Origin: Trichaptum fuscoviolaceum
Lineage: Eukaryota; Basidiomycota; Agaricomycetes; Hymenochaetales; Trichaptaceae
DNA: 64,000 nt
Assembly (NCBI GenBank): GCA_910574455.1
Contig: CAJSYZ010000003.1
Coordinates: forward strand, 3,285,250-3,349,249
Direction: 5' to 3'
Part shown: positions 1 to 13,133 of the stretch, one piece after another
Layout of the letters: each line of letters opens with the position of its first letter
How positions within the stretch are numbered: the stretch's first letter is position 1
Program-made: the position numbers and the translations under genes
Notes under the pieces: model-generated
The model's database searches: none
The model's input: the letters and a program-made list of their open reading frames with translations, nothing else
What the model was told of the DNA's origin: nothing

Positions 1-2887
1 CAGATAATTCTTCAACGTCGTCCAGTCCCAAGGAAACCCAAGAGAAGACCAAAGCCATCGTTCACCGGAAATCTCAGCAAGCGCTTGAGCCCAGAGTCAC
101 TGTCACCCCTCCTATTTCTCCTCATATAGCGCCGCGCGATAGCACTGGTGGGGGCAGTACTCGAAGTCGACGGCTTTCCACCATTACGAACTTAATGAGT
201 CCTGGAGGCTCGGGCCCACTATCACCCAGAATCCCCTCCGTTGCTCCTTCCAAAACTACGACTACGACTATCAAAGATTTTGAAGTAATTAAGCCCATCT
301 CCAAGGGAGCTTTTGGCTCAGTCTTTCTTGCGAAAAAGCGCGTTACCGGCGACTACTTTGCGATCAAAGTTCTCAAAAAGGCTGACATGATTGCGAAAAA
401 TCAGATCACTAATGTCAAAGCGGAGCGAATGATCCTAATGAACCAGGCCGAGTCACCTTTCGTTGCGAAACTCTACTTTACTTTCCAGAGCAAGGACAAT
501 CTCTATCTTGTCATGGAATACCTTAATGGTGGTGACTGTGCTGCCCTTATCAAGACAATTGGTTCTCTCCCGGAGGAATGGTCCAGGCAATATGTTGCTG
601 AAGTTGTGCTGGGCTTGGAGTATCTGCACAACAGAGGCATTGTACACAGGTATTGTGATTAAACTTCTGTGCCATATATGTCTTGTTGATGGCGATGCAG
701 AGACTTGAAACCGGACAATTTACTCATAGATCAGCATGGCCATCTCAAACTCACTGACTTTGGACTAAGTAGGATCGGTTTACTTGGTCGTCAAACTCGA
801 GATGTAAACTTGAAAGCCGAAGTTACGCGTCCGCGTGGCAAACACAGCCCGGGATCAAGACCACCTTCTATGGATGCAACATATCTGTCATCTCCTCTTC
901 TGCCAGCTATAGACACGTTTGGAGGTTCGTACTTCATGCACCGAGCGGGTTCTATCTCTGCCCCACCGCTTGCAGCTTCACCCCATATCTCAATTGGTAC
1001 CCCAACAGATGATGTCAGCGAGTCAAGCGGTTCAGATAGCTTAACTGGCTTCTTTCTCCGTCGTCCTGGAGGCAATTCCGGAAAACAAAATGAAAGCCCA
1101 TTGCAGTCGTTTGCAACTGAACTCACGAATGATTTGAGGTCCTATGCGAATCCCTCTGGGCCTGGAACACCTCCGGGAGAGCAGAAATTTGTTGGCACTC
1201 CTGATTATCTAGCTCCGGAGAGTATCTTAGGTATTAGTGGTGATGATGCAGCCGTTGATTGGGTGTGTAGTAACACATTGTCAAGGTAGATATGTGCGCT
1301 GATATTCTCTTTCCAGTGGGCTCTTGGCGTGATCACTTACGAATTCCTGTATGGAATTCCGCCATTCCATGCTGAAACGCCTGAGAAGGTCTTCGAGAAC
1401 ATACTCTCTGGTCACATAGACTGGCATGAAGAATTCATTGACTTTTCTCCTGAAGCATTGGACTTCATGAAAAAGTTGATGACTGTCGATACTTCGAAGC
1501 GTCTCGGTGCAAACGGCGCAGAAGAGGTCAAAGCGCACCCTTGGTTCAACGGTATCGAATGGGACAAAGTAGCGAAGAGCGAAGCCGCTTTTATACCTCA
1601 AATCACTGATCCCGAGTCAACCGATTATTTTGACCTTCGAGGTGCTACCCCACAACTTTTCCATGATGATGAGGCTATTCCTGTTGGACAATCAGCTACT
1701 ACTCCTGGTATTTCTTCATTCCCTTCTACATCGATTAGTCCGATACCCATCGCTACACATGAATCCTCTTCGCCTTCGTCGGACGATTTTGGATCGTTTA
1801 GTTTCAAGAACTTGCCTGTGTTGAAACAGGCTAACGATGACGTGATCAGGAAGATGAAGACCGATCAGATGGCGCCGATGGTTCATACTCTTAGCGAGCC
1901 CGCCCATATTGGAGGCAGACCCCATCGTCGTAGCGTCTCGCAAAGAGTGAAGAAGCCGCCGAGTGTCGTTACAACAGGTGATGGAAGCTATACTTCAGGA
2001 ACAAATCCGCCATCTCCAGCGACCTCCGTTTCATCGATTGCATCATCTCCATCCCGCGGAAGCATGCAACCATCGACTCCTGGAAGTGTGATAACTGGGA
2101 GCATTAGTGCCCACAATCATTCACGCAAGCCTTCTGAGTTTGGTGCAGTCGAGCGCTTCAAGCAGAGCCTTCACGAGGGCGAAAACTCGCGAAGGAACTC
2201 CGCGCCTAGCCGACTTCGGACCGCTTCAGTGTCTACGAGCGGAGAGGGGTCAATGTCAGATCACTGGCCAGGATCTGCCTCTCATGTATATGGTCAACCC
2301 GACTCGGGGACACCTCCACCTACAGGCACTTGGGATCTGAAGCGGACCGCGGACCCCAGTGACAGGGGTGTGACGTGTTTACTTGCTGAGGACAACCCGA
2401 TAACTGCTAAGATCATCGAAACTCTGTTGATCCGTTTGGGCTGCCGCGTCATCATTGTTTCAGACGGATCAGAAGCGATAAGTGTTGCCCACAGCGATAT
2501 CAGTAAGCTTTCGTCTGCTACCATGGATGCATTAAAGTGACTTATCTCAAACAGAATTTGACTGTATTCTTATGGATCTGCACATGCCTGTCGGTATGTA
2601 CAAGACTTCCATAGTATCCAAGCATATTCTAATTCTTACACACAGTCGATGGGGAGAGCGCGGCTCGTCATATCAAGAGTACGAACAATAAGAACAGCAG
2701 TGTCCCAATAATTGCAGTTAGCGCTTATGGCTTAGGCGACGGCACTGCGAGCAACCTCTTTGCTGCTTCACTCTCCAAGCCTGTTCAGAAAGCTGACCTG
2801 CTCGCAGCTATGCGACAATTAGGTTTCAAGACGTCGACGCAACAAGATGGCGGAGCACCCTCAACCCGTGTCGTCACTGCTCGATAG
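1..2887 (+). CDS. Rim15-type AGC serine/threonine kinase with C-terminal receiver domain (5' partial)
   Basis: The gene enters from the left edge with the frame open from base 3. Exons read 1-649, 701-1262, 1317-2502, 2555-2593 and 2646-2887, and all phases agree. The kinase domain shows ISKGAFGSV (glycine loop), FAIKVLKK (ATP lysine), [11 protein letters not shown] (catalytic loop), DFGLS, and GTPDYLAPE. Roughly 130 mostly Ser/Pro-rich residues separate DFG from the activation-loop end, as is usual in the Rim15/Cek1/greatwall group. A long low-complexity linker leads to a receiver domain with the acidic pair in AEDNP, the phospho-acceptor Asp in [12 protein letters not shown] and the conserved Lys in SKPVQ. 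Rim15 kinases act downstream of TOR/PKA to promote quiescence and stress survival by phosphorylating endosulfine-type PP2A inhibitors. That role is family knowledge. The N-terminal part (usually a PAS domain) lies outside the window. Assignment is firm for kinase plus receiver. Confidence 0.9.
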
Positions 2888-3446
2888 CGCTGGCTGCATG
2901 ATTGGCTTCGAACAGGTCTTCAGTCTTGGTTTCCGCTTCTCGATACAGTTCATGGTTCAGGCCGGCCTTTTTCATTATGCAAACTACCTTTTGTTACGTC
3001 CATAATCACGCATCGCATTTCTTGATTTCCGCAAGCAACAACCCTTTCCTTTGTCCCATCACGACTTCCTGCATTCATTTTAGCATTTGTGATTATATGT
3101 GCATTCTGTAAATTAGACTGGTATCACGACCCCGAATCCACTTTGAGTGGTAGTAGTTATTTGACAGGTTGTCAATAGGATATAACTGTAGCTTCTGCTG
3201 CAGCATTATGGCGATATCTGACTTGATTGTCGACCTTTACCTTACCTACAGATGATGCTATGAGCGCCCAAGTTTGATGGTCACTTACACCCGAAAAAGG
3301 GTATGAACCACTGTGTCGAGCTAAAGCTGCCGTGGATAAGCGCGCACCGCCCACTGACCGCGCTGTAACTTGCCCCTCCCGCGCCTGCCATCTTCAAACA
3401 TGTTCTCCGTTTCTTGGCCTGAGACTACCTACTTTCTTTCACTGAG
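2888..3446. other. Intergenic: 3' UTR of the kinase gene and promoter of the UIM gene
   Basis: About 560 bases between two genes on the same strand. No open frame here has coding character. T- and C-rich stretches around 3000-3060 and 3430-3440 fit UTR or promoter sequence. Nothing else is seen. Confidence 0.6.
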
Positions 3447-6342
3447 ATGAGTGCTCCCCGTCCTCGTAAGTTTCGCGCTATCTAAATCTCTCATCTAGCA
3501 CATATAGTGCTCGCTTGCGGTGATTTCGGCTTTACCGCCAAGCACTACGCGTGCATGCGTGCGCTGCTCGCTCTTCACGCATTTCATAATTTGAACTTCT
3601 CGTTCAACAGCAATTCGCGCTTTACTAACTCTACTTATTCTAAGCATTACCCCCTCACCCCGGACGAGCATATTCTGATAATGCGGGTGAAGGAAGAATA
3701 AGATACGACTCACGCCCTTCGACTAACACTAATGGTGGCCATCCTCTTCACTATGTTCTTCCGAGGTCGAATACTACGCCATCTGCTCCTTATATACCAG
3801 AACCAACGAGGCCTCCTGTGCCTCAACGTCCTGGTGACCGTCCAAAAAGTGCGCCAGGAGGTCCTCCTTTACCCCCCAGCTTGATGCCTGGTGCCAAACG
3901 AGGTCAAACCACAGAAGATTATCGCAGGCCTTATGAGAACGCTCTATTCTTCGAACCATCTACACATCAGAACACACGAAGATCGACTTTCACCGCCGAG
4001 CACTCATATAGGCATTCAGAATCCCCTCCTCCTTTGCCGCCGCCGCCCAATATGTTCAAACCTGCTTTACCTCCCAAACCGGGTCTACATCCACATACTT
4101 CAAGCGAGTCTTCAATCAGGCATACAGGCTTTGGTATGTCGGTCCCATCTTCTGAACATCCTACGATTGGTCGACACCCTCCTACAAGTGCACCAGCAAT
4201 TTTGTCAGGTATGCTATGCCAGCAGTCGCCTTCTCAAACCCCATTCTCTAAAGAGGCGCGGTTGGTGGATGAAAATGATGCATTGGTTCGCGCTCTGGAA
4301 CTTTCGATGGTTGATCGGGGCAGAAGCAGGGAAATAGAGGAGGACGAGGACGAAATACTTGCTCGGGTATTACAGGAGTCGCTCGCCTCATGCACTCCTA
4401 CATCCCCATCAGTGCCTACAGTTCTGCAACCGCCAAACTCGCAGGCTACTACGCCCACCACAGACGCTTCCTCCGACCTAAATAAAGCATCATCGTCATC
4501 TTCGCTAAATCTCTCGCAACCTTCATCTAGTGCTACTTCAGCCGTTACGAGTACTCCTATGACTCGTAGTTCTTTCCAGCAATTGGAACGCAATGATAAA
4601 GCGTTGGAGGGGGACCTTTCTGACATATCTGAAATTGAACGTAGACGGCTGCAAATGCAGATGGACGAAGAACTTGCTCGTAGGCTAGCCGAAGAAGACG
4701 AAGCTCACAATACGCCCCCTTCGACACCTCCTGCTGGCTCAGGACAGAAATCTGACATCCGTAGTGGTCGCGAGCAGTCTTCCCATGACCCGCACGAGAA
4801 TACGACCGAAGACGCAGCAGAAAACACAAACCTACCGCCATCCATTCAGCCTTCGGCTCCTCCACTTCCCCGATATGAAGATGCTACGAACCTTTCTCTT
4901 AGTCCTTCGTCATCCATTCCCCCAATGCCGTTACATGCATCTACCTCATCTATGGATCTACACACTGATCCGAATCACGCGACATCCGATAGCATGCCGA
5001 CTAATCCTCGGCCTTTTCCACCCTCTACTCCTCTTTCAAGCTACCCCGCATCTGTTCTAAGTAGGTTGCCTTTAAACAACCTGGGTCGCAGCACCTCAGC
5101 GCAAGCGATTGTTTCGACCCCTCCGAAGGATACGAACGGTCAGCCACCCGTATTGCATTCAGCCCGTCCACAAGTCACACCCGTCTATCGGTCGCAAAGC
5201 GCCAATGCAGTACCATCACATAGCACCGTGCCTTTTACGGCCTATACTTCAAGGGGATCAACGCTTTCAATCACTGAGGCAGAGGAGAGCACAAATCGTG
5301 ATGCTGCTTCGTTCGAGGATTATCATTCATCTGTAGATAGTCTCGGTGTAAGAGCACCTGTTACCGCGTTGGATGTACAAGGTGCTGGAACATCTGCACT
5401 TACTACACCTCCACCACAGATTGTGGAAGACGAGCTATTGCTGGGCGTTTGTAAGCGTGTTTCAAATACTTCCATAAACCATGTTCTTATCAGTTTATGA
5501 ATAGGTTTTGGATTTAATGCTCCTTCTATCGGTCTAAGTCTGACGCCAATGCAAGGTCCCTTGCCTAACATTATTGCTCTTTCGTACGGGAAATGTCCTC
5601 CTTTGCATATTCAGGCACCTAGTTGGAAGCATCTACTAAAGCTGCTGGCGCGACTAAGTGACTCCCGTATCGAGCCGACTGTAGAGGCTGTCGCAGTAAA
5701 TAAAGCAGAACTGAAACTCCGGACAGTCATTCAATTTGTTAAGGTATGTTTTGCTTGAATGATCCTATTTAGTACAAATCTCCTGTGACTGAGTGAAATA
5801 AATCTGGAAAATAGGTTCATCATGCGTCATCTGAGTGGCGGGCGATTCTTTATCTTTCAATCGACGTGCCAGTGCCACCGCAAACACCCAACGCGTTCAA
5901 ATGCATAAATGGCGACGTCAGTACTTTACCCTTTTCCTACACCATGACGCCGCTCCCCACACTCCTTCGTGACGGCTCCGATTCACATCTAGCGAAGTGG
6001 TATAGCGTTCCTGCAACAATAGCGACGCCTTACCCAATCTTGCCCATTACCTTACCAAATTACGCGTTGTACTTACAGGCTGTACTGCGAGATTCTAGGC
6101 GCGCTATGAATGACAGCTCCAGTGGTCTCCGTAGATTGGCCAAGATGGTTGACATGATTTACCCCCCTACATCAGAACATATGGAAGGACTAGGGCCAGA
6201 GGCTTCTGCTCCTGAACGCCATCGTATGGGCAATTTCTTCCGACGTGCACTTGGGAGAGGGGATAGAAATTCTGGTCAGCGTGGTGGTAATGACGAGTCA
6301 TACGAGTTTATCACTCCGTTCAGGATTGATGAATATTGTTAA
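3447..6342 (+). CDS. Conserved fungal protein with two ubiquitin-interacting motifs
   Basis: Proposed exons are 3447-3465, 3693-5450, 5515/5505-5743 with 5505 preferred, and 5815-6342, giving about 847 residues in consistent phase. The first exon (MSAPRPR) and the 227-nt intron behind it are the least certain part. The N-terminal half is Pro/Ser-rich and disordered, with polyproline runs such as PPPLPPPPN that could bind SH3 or WW domains. Near genomic 4270-4390 are two UIM-like helices, DENDALVRALELSMVD and DEDEILARVLQESLAS, each with the acidic patch, Ala and Ser of the UIM consensus. A third related helix, DEELARRLAEEDE, follows. The last ~270 residues form an ordered region without a family I recognise (GKCPPLHIQAPSWKHLL and a Trp-rich stretch). 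Tandem UIMs suggest binding to ubiquitin chains or ubiquitylated cargo, which is inference. It ends 140 bases before the VPS52 candidate start. Confidence 0.75.
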
Positions 6343-6481
6343 TAAATTCTCTAAATTATTGCATGGACTTCTCTTCCAACTCTTGTGATACTAGTTTGTA
6401 GCTAATTCAGAGGCATGTAACTTAAATTTACTGTGTTGTGCACTGGCATGCGCTCGATTCGGTTAAAATCACCAACAATGT

Positions 6482-8946
6482 ATGGGTACTAAGAATAGAA
6501 CTTGGAATAGATTGCTTCTCCTACACTCTAATCCCGTGTCAACCTCAAGTTTATCGGTCATACTATCATACGACTTCAGATGTTACATGAAGGTATGTAC
6601 GTGCGTGATGAGAACGGCTTCAATCTCATTAGTTCACGAAGCATCCTCTTCTGTGGGAGTAAAGAACGACGAGCTGTTTTGTGAGTATACTTTAGATTGG
6701 CTATACATGTCGAGCACTCTTACATTCTTGATAGGTACGAAACATGCCAAACAGTATGTCGAACTTCATGATCAAGTCAAGGTTCGTTATTGATTTGGTT
6801 TTGGCTGGAGCATTATTCACTTCTGTGAACAGACAAGCGTCGACCTTCTCGACACTCTGGAAGGATTTTTATCAACGTTCCAGACGGATCTCACTGCTGT
6901 CTCAGGCCAGATTTCAGACTTACAGGATAGAAGCAAGGACATTGAAAATCGATTAAAGTCTCGAAAAGTGCGTGGCGAAAGCTGTCCATTTCCGACATGA
7001 TGTGAATGGAGAACTTTGCATCAGAGAATCGAGAAGCCATTGTCGAGTCTGCTGTCGGACCTTCGCATATCACCCTCCCTAGCTAAAACAATACTGGATA
7101 CCGATGTCGGCGACTCCTGGCTTTCAATAATACCAGAATTCGAGCATCGGTTAAATACACTGAATGCCCGGAAACGAGTCAAGGCTGCTCGTGACCTAGC
7201 TGAGGTAGCGGAAGGTCTGAGGATAGTGGTAAGAGCTATTTCGCAACACGAGCTTAACCTACTGATGTTTCAAATGCAGGCAGCGACTAAGATACGAGCG
7301 TTCTTTCTGCTCTTGATCCAACCCATAAGGGCAAATATGTCGACGAACATGCAAGTTTTGCAGACTTCCATCTTGATTAAATACCGTCCGTTATACGAAT
7401 TTCTTCAGAGCCAAGCGAAAGACGTTTCCCGAGAGATTCAAAGTGCGTATGTGGCTGCTGCGCGCGTGTATTATGAGACTGGGTTCAGGAGATACACCCG
7501 TATATTGGGATGGGTTAAGGTATGGTTCATTCAAATCTTGCCTTACCCCCTTTCTTAGCTAAGTTACACTAGACTCGCAGTGTGGAGAAGTCTGAGCTTA
7601 TGGCAAGCACAGACCCACAGACGGATTACTCAGTGGACGATACGAGATTGGCTTACGCGAAGATAGAAGGCCCTGCTGCTGTTCAGGCATACATTGCAGA
7701 AGACAAGAATTATGTTTGTATGCGTATATCTCATCTTTCTACTTTGCGCTAAACCTGAGGTAGAAAGAACCTCAAGAAGCAGTATTCCGTTCCATGTTGC
7801 TGGTGCTCCTGGATAATGCCACCGCGGAGTACGCCTTCATTGCAACATTTTTCTCCGAGCTCCCAGCGCGTAATGAAGTCCCCACTCCCGAGCCGCCCCC
7901 ATCTGCCTTCTCTCCGACGCAATCAAAGACAATCGTAGATGAACGCAGACCAAGTTTTGGTGCCAGCGCATTAGGTAGCCCTCCTATCCCGAGGCGTAGT
8001 AGCCTGGCGCAGTCTATCTCTAATGAGATTACAAGCGGGGGTGTTGATTCATGGGGTTCAGCCAAAGAACAACAGGCCGCTTTATCGAACCTGTGGAAGC
8101 AGATAATGGAACCTACTTTGAATTATTGTGAGGTCAGTAACACTACTTTTTGGCATAAACCCCCGAGTTCTCATAGACTACCAGACCCTTTCGACATCGT
8201 TCATTGACCCAGCTCCTCCTGTGATCACTCTCTTAATCATGATCCGCATTTTGGAAAATACTCTATCGGAGGTCCAGTTGCGTGGATGTGGGCCTCTTGA
8301 AAGCTGGTTGTTTGGTCTGCGAATGCGTTTCTGGCCCGTTTTTCAGAAACTCATGGCGGATCATATAACAAGTTTGCAAAAGCTAGCTGAATCGAATACT
8401 TCAGGATATTTCCGGCGATCGTCAACGAGTGACGCCACGGTCCAAGCTGTTCGTATACACTTTCACATTTTACGTGTCTCAGTTCCTCAGACATACTTGC
8501 CTTTCCAGATTGCAATCCGTTATGTTATCATATTTTCGTCATTTGTGACACTTACAGTTACAGAGGATGAGACAATGATATTTTCGAAGTAAGTCAACAC
8601 CCAATGCCTCGGTTTGTCGAGCTAATGATTGGTGGTAGTTTAATTCGGCTTCGCCAGGAGTTGACTACGCTCATTGTAAATCAGTCTAAACGAATCAGCG
8701 ATCCACTGAAAAGCGCAACATTTCAGTCATCAATGTTTGATATGATACTTCAAGCTATGAATGTGAGATTCCGATATACACACCTATACCGATATGTTTG
8801 TTCACACTACGAACCGATTTGCTCGTATATAGAAAAGTCAACACTCAATGTCACACCCCAAGTCTCAGGCTGAGTTGGCGTACTGGAGGGAGAGGGAAGA
8901 GGAATCGCGAAGGCGCATAACCTCAACGGCAAGGCAGACGCGGTAA
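6482..8946 (+). CDS. VPS52: Vps52, GARP tethering complex subunit
   Basis: Eleven short exons can be joined: up to 6680, 6735-6781, 6833-6967, 7025-7228, 7280-7519, 7573-7713, 7764-8136, 8177-8448, 8509-8588, 8639-8762 and 8869-8946. The N-terminal coiled coil contains LLDTLEGFLSTFQTDL and SGQISDLQDRSKDIENRLK, diagnostic of the Vps52/Sac2 family. Later come MQVLQTSILIKYRPLYEFL, a hallmark of the conserved core, and a Ser-rich loop. The C-terminus ends in a charged helix (AYWREREEESRRR). GARP tethers endosome-derived vesicles at the trans-Golgi network. The start is uncertain: 6482 is the first ATG of the open frame, but the sequence before about 6640 is not recognisably conserved, and an extra 5' intron (GTATGT at 6592) is possible. 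The last intron (8763-8868, 106 nt) is long for this locus and could hide a small exon. Confidence 0.88.
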
Positions 8947-9194
8947 TAAGCACATGACTACTTCGAATATTGAACGTTGTAAGTCGAGGCATAGAAGGGT
9001 AGATAATTTACAATGCCACTAATGCAGAAATGCTTGCTAATGTGAGTCGATGTAGGTTTCCGGTTTGTCTGTGGTCCACAGCTTGCACGAAACCGAAAGA
9101 ATAAATAGGGTATAGAGAAAATCTATAAGACCTCAACCTTTATACGGCGGAATAAGCATAGACCTAGAGGATGGAATTAGTACAGTCGATGTAG

Positions 9195-12100
9195 TTAGCT
9201 ATAATCATCAAAATACCTAGTGTTCGCACTCGCTCTTGAGGACACGGAAGGTTTCACTAAGGTTGAAACGTTCTTGGAGCCTATCCCCAACTTATCCAAC
9301 ACGTCCCGAACCTCCTTCGGATTTTCCCCGTTAAGAGCCCGTACCCGTGTTTTGCTAAATCTTGACACATTGCTAATGCTTGCCACTCCTTGACTTTCGC
9401 CGGACACCGTACGGTAGGTCGGAGCCCCAACACTGGCGACAGAAGGTGCCTTCCCCTGCCCGAGAGCCACGCTCGACATTCCTCCCCGACCCTCAAGGGC
9501 ATCCCGAAGTTCACTGACACCGACGCCACGGCTAGAACGTGTAAGGCTCTGAAGAGACAAGTTTGAGATGTGCATCAGTCCCGGGGCTATCTTGAGAATA
9601 GGTCTAATTGATTCGGGGCGGGAATCTGTGTTCGTACTCTGCTCCACCGCTGGGATATGAATTGCTGTTGTTAGAGGCCGTCTAACATCTAAGTACATGA
9701 TTTAACACTTACAATCCCTTAGGGCATTTTCGGGGGTCCACGGTATCTCGAGACGTTTCCTCAAAAACGACTCATCGAGCCCAGTTACGAGTTGGACGTT
9801 AGGACTCTGCGACAAGGCGGATATTACTGCGGTATAATCTATAAATAAACTCAAACCCTCTGCAGGTATGGTAATTGAGCTCAGAGGCATCGCCGTTTCT
9901 GACTCGGGAAAGAATAATTCTTGGTCTTCGTCAACTTCAGGAAAGTCGATGGTTTTAGCCTGTGTCTGGAAAAAGTTAATGTGCTTCTTGAGCCAAGAAT
10001 GAAGCGGGTGTGAATACCATATGTACTGCACCCAACAAATGATCACACTCCCATACGGAGCCAAGTCGCCCCAGCAACCGGAAAACCACATGCTTGATTA
10101 CTACTCGTCTCTTGTCAGAATCGCATTCAGCAGAGCACCAAGCGTCAAGGGCCAACAACATAGGCAGACCCTTCATTAGAGCCCGAGATGGAGCTCGATC
10201 GTGGACTGCCTGGAGAATAGAAAGTATATGTATGTAATCAGATAGACAGGCTCTGTGCTCTTCCGTCGCTGTGTCAGAGCTTTGCGATCGGGTGATCGTC
10301 CGTTCCAAAAGCCGCCTGATTTTGTTCAACTTTTTCGTTGCTGTGGGTAGCGTTGCTGATTTACGCCGTGACGACTGAGAGCCTTGCGAGTTATCGAATG
10401 CAGGCTCCTCCTGCAGTCCAGGAGAATGGTTATCATTTAACGGGGTCGAGGGGATAATGTTGACTTGCGGAGGATCACCGTCTTGCCTTTCTGTCTCTTG
10501 CTCTGCGTCATAATGTGATGGAGAAGGAGGAGAAGACAACGGCTTCCCAAGATTAGGAGAGGTAGCAAGGACAAAGAGTGATGCATGCAACGCATTAAGG
10601 AAACGCTTGACGTTCCCATCTCCCGTTAAAATAGCCTTGATGCTGTGTGCACGTCGGAAAGGTCCTTCTTGCAGGTGTCGAACTCGTTTGACGCCATCTT
10701 TATCAACAACTTCCTCCCTGGCCAAAGCTACATCGTCAGGCGGAATTTCATTTTTGATGAACAGCAAAAGAACTCGGGTATAGTCCGACCGCACAGAGAA
10801 ATCTTCATCGCAGAGCAATGAAAGTGTATCTTGCCAAACGTCCAAGGGTATCCGTGTTCGGTTTGGAAGTGTAATCTTCTGAGAATTTTCGATGGAGTTT
10901 TTTGATGAGCTTAAAGGCCCTTCCTCAGACGACGCGGTAATGAGGTCCACATCTAATTTCTCGTTATGGATCTCTTCGTGCCCATCTGTGAGTGAATTAT
11001 GTGGTCGATTACTTGATTCGATCAGACCACCCAGAGCCGCTAAAAGGCACCTCAAAGCTGTCCTTCTCCCTTCCTCGTTTCGGTTATATCCCGATCCTCG
11101 GCTGGAAAGCCCATTGTTATCAATAGTTGTAATCCGAGCTATGATCTCACAGGCAAGATCGTGGATCTGATCTGCGTAGTAAACATGGGTTCCAAGAGCT
11201 GCTACGCAGTCGACGAGTTTTGGAAGAAGCTCATCGCGAGAACCAAATGCAATCCTACGCATAATTAAGGAGATGAGGTTTGAGCAAACGTCCGAGGTGG
11301 AGAGGTTGACAACAGGCGTTGGGACCGTAAAGACGGTTTTGATCATGTCCAGTAATGACCTGTGCATGTCGGATGGCGTTTCGTCATCTTGTGCTTGTAG
11401 TAGTCTTTCAATGAGACGCGTAGAAACGGCAAACCGGTATGGGTACTGAATCCAATCCACAGATTTTTCGGCAAGCCAACAACAATGTTTCGTTTTCCCC
11501 CATGCTTGATGGACCCCCAAGCTGTCGAATGCGGATTGAAGAACATAGCCCACCTGCGTGCCATTTGCTTGACTCAGAAGACATGCGAAAGCACGCAGAG
11601 CTGTGCCAGCAACATCAGCCATCGAAGGCCCCTGCTCGCCGTCGATATGAACATGAATAGAAGCCGCTCTCCGCTCCATTGTCGGGCGAGAGCGAAAGTC
11701 CGCAAGGTATGTAGAAACAAGTAAAGGGTGACTTCTATTATCTTCCGCTCTACAATCGCACATTAGCCATGACACGCGCATGAAATAAGTATTAAATCGT
11801 ACTCTTGGTCTAGACTGGTGATGTCAGCCTGTAATATATTTAGCAGCAATGCTGGGACAATCGCCGAAACCTGTGTTTTGAATTGCGTAGAGGAATTATA
11901 CAACGCTTCAGACGTCACAGCACCAGAGAGCGCCCCAAGTCCAATAAGCCGAGTCCTAGATGACAATAAAAGACTTGAAGGACTGAGAAACACATTTGAC
12001 CGACCTATTCCGTTCTTCGTAGTCGTTCTTTTTGGCTTCCAGAAGACACATACTAGCGAAGCGACGCATTGTCGATACATAGTCCCTGGTTAAGGACTGA

Positions 12101-12637
12101 TCTACACCCAGCAAGCGTCCGTCAGAATAAGTTGCCCAGGCTGTGAACTAGGACACATAAGTGGCTTATAGAAGCAGCAAGTGATATCATGCTCACAACG
12201 GTCGCTACTTTCGCCGCCACTTCTAAGTCATACGCCAATGCTCCTAATGTGGTATCTAATGCGCTCATAAGAGCGGTGGATAACAGCGCTATATCACGAC
12301 GACATTCTGTCGTAAGAGCTTTGAATATGTTCAAAGAAATAAGCAATAGGCTGTGATTCCGAGTTCATCAGTATACTCACTTCATGATCAAGCAAGAAAC
12401 TCACGTTCGTGCTTTCGCATTGCCAGCCTTTGCTTTACGAGCGTCTGTTGCAACCCTTTTCGCTAGCTCACTACCAAGCTTCGCAATTTTTCCAGGATGA
12501 TTAGAGGCGTAGTAGGTGAGGCGCGACACTTCTTGTGAGTTGGGCTTATAATCTGGCCCCGCAGTCGCCAACGCTGCGTTGGGAGGATAGCAGGCAGCGA
12601 CAAGTTGGACATGGTGTGGTGTGAGTGGAAAATGCAT
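9195..12637 (-). CDS. EFR3: Efr3, plasma-membrane scaffold of the PI4-kinase (Stt4) complex
   Basis: The protein starts at 12637 with MHFPLTPHHVQLVAACYPPN, then DYKPNSQEVSRLTYYASN and KLGSELAKRVATDARKA, the signature Efr3 N-terminus. That region carries a Cys which in fungi and animals is linked to membrane attachment. The body is a helical-repeat protein. IPLDVWQDTLSLL and the following YTRVLLLFIKNE match the second conserved Efr3 block. The tail is Ser-rich and ends NTRYFDDYS. Introns include 9665-9712, and one near 9966-10056 whose acceptor is ambiguous: a 31-nt intron ending at 10026 is also in phase. Efr3 recruits Stt4 and Ypp1 to the plasma membrane for PI4P synthesis (family knowledge). 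The gene converges on VPS52, with about 250 bases between stop codons, and diverges from SLX4. Confidence 0.9.
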
Positions 12638-13133
12638 AGCAGCAGGAGAGCTTTATTTTATAAATGACGATTCAATTCTGATATGGCATTTAGCGATAGA
12701 AAGCGTTTACGACGAACATGGCAGAATAAGCAAAAGATTGAACACTGTTATATAGCGTTGAATTCTAACCACTGTCAGGACCCTGACGTCGTCGTCGATC
12801 TAGGCACAATTCTCAACCGCGTGACAGCCATCCCGGGTCACCGTCACGGTGACAGCCTGAGCGCGACTCGGAGCCTGAGTTCGCTTCAATTGACTCGCGT
12901 CGCGTCGCGCATCCGAACCCAACCTCAACTTCCGTCCTCCATGCTTTTGTGCATGGATGAACAAAACAGTCTCCCGCAGAATTTGGACTATCTGTAGTAT
13001 AAATCTTGGATCATTGAGCGAACCTGTCTCTCGCTTCTCACATCTCCACCGTTGGTCAATCTCTGCGCGTGTACTACAATCAACTTGGAGTTTTGCGAAT
13101 CCACCTCCACGCCGCCTCGGAATCACAAGAGAC
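12638..13133. promoter_or_regulatory. Bidirectional promoter region between EFR3 and SLX4
   Basis: The start codons of EFR3 (minus) and SLX4 (plus) lie 496 bases apart, so this stretch must drive both. It holds a near-palindrome at 12837-12853, GTCACCG and CGGTGAC separated by TCA, and a CG-rich tract of repeated GCGTC near 12896-12908. An upstream in-frame ATG for SLX4 exists at 12957, so the 3' part might be coding. Factor binding is inference only. Confidence 0.5.
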
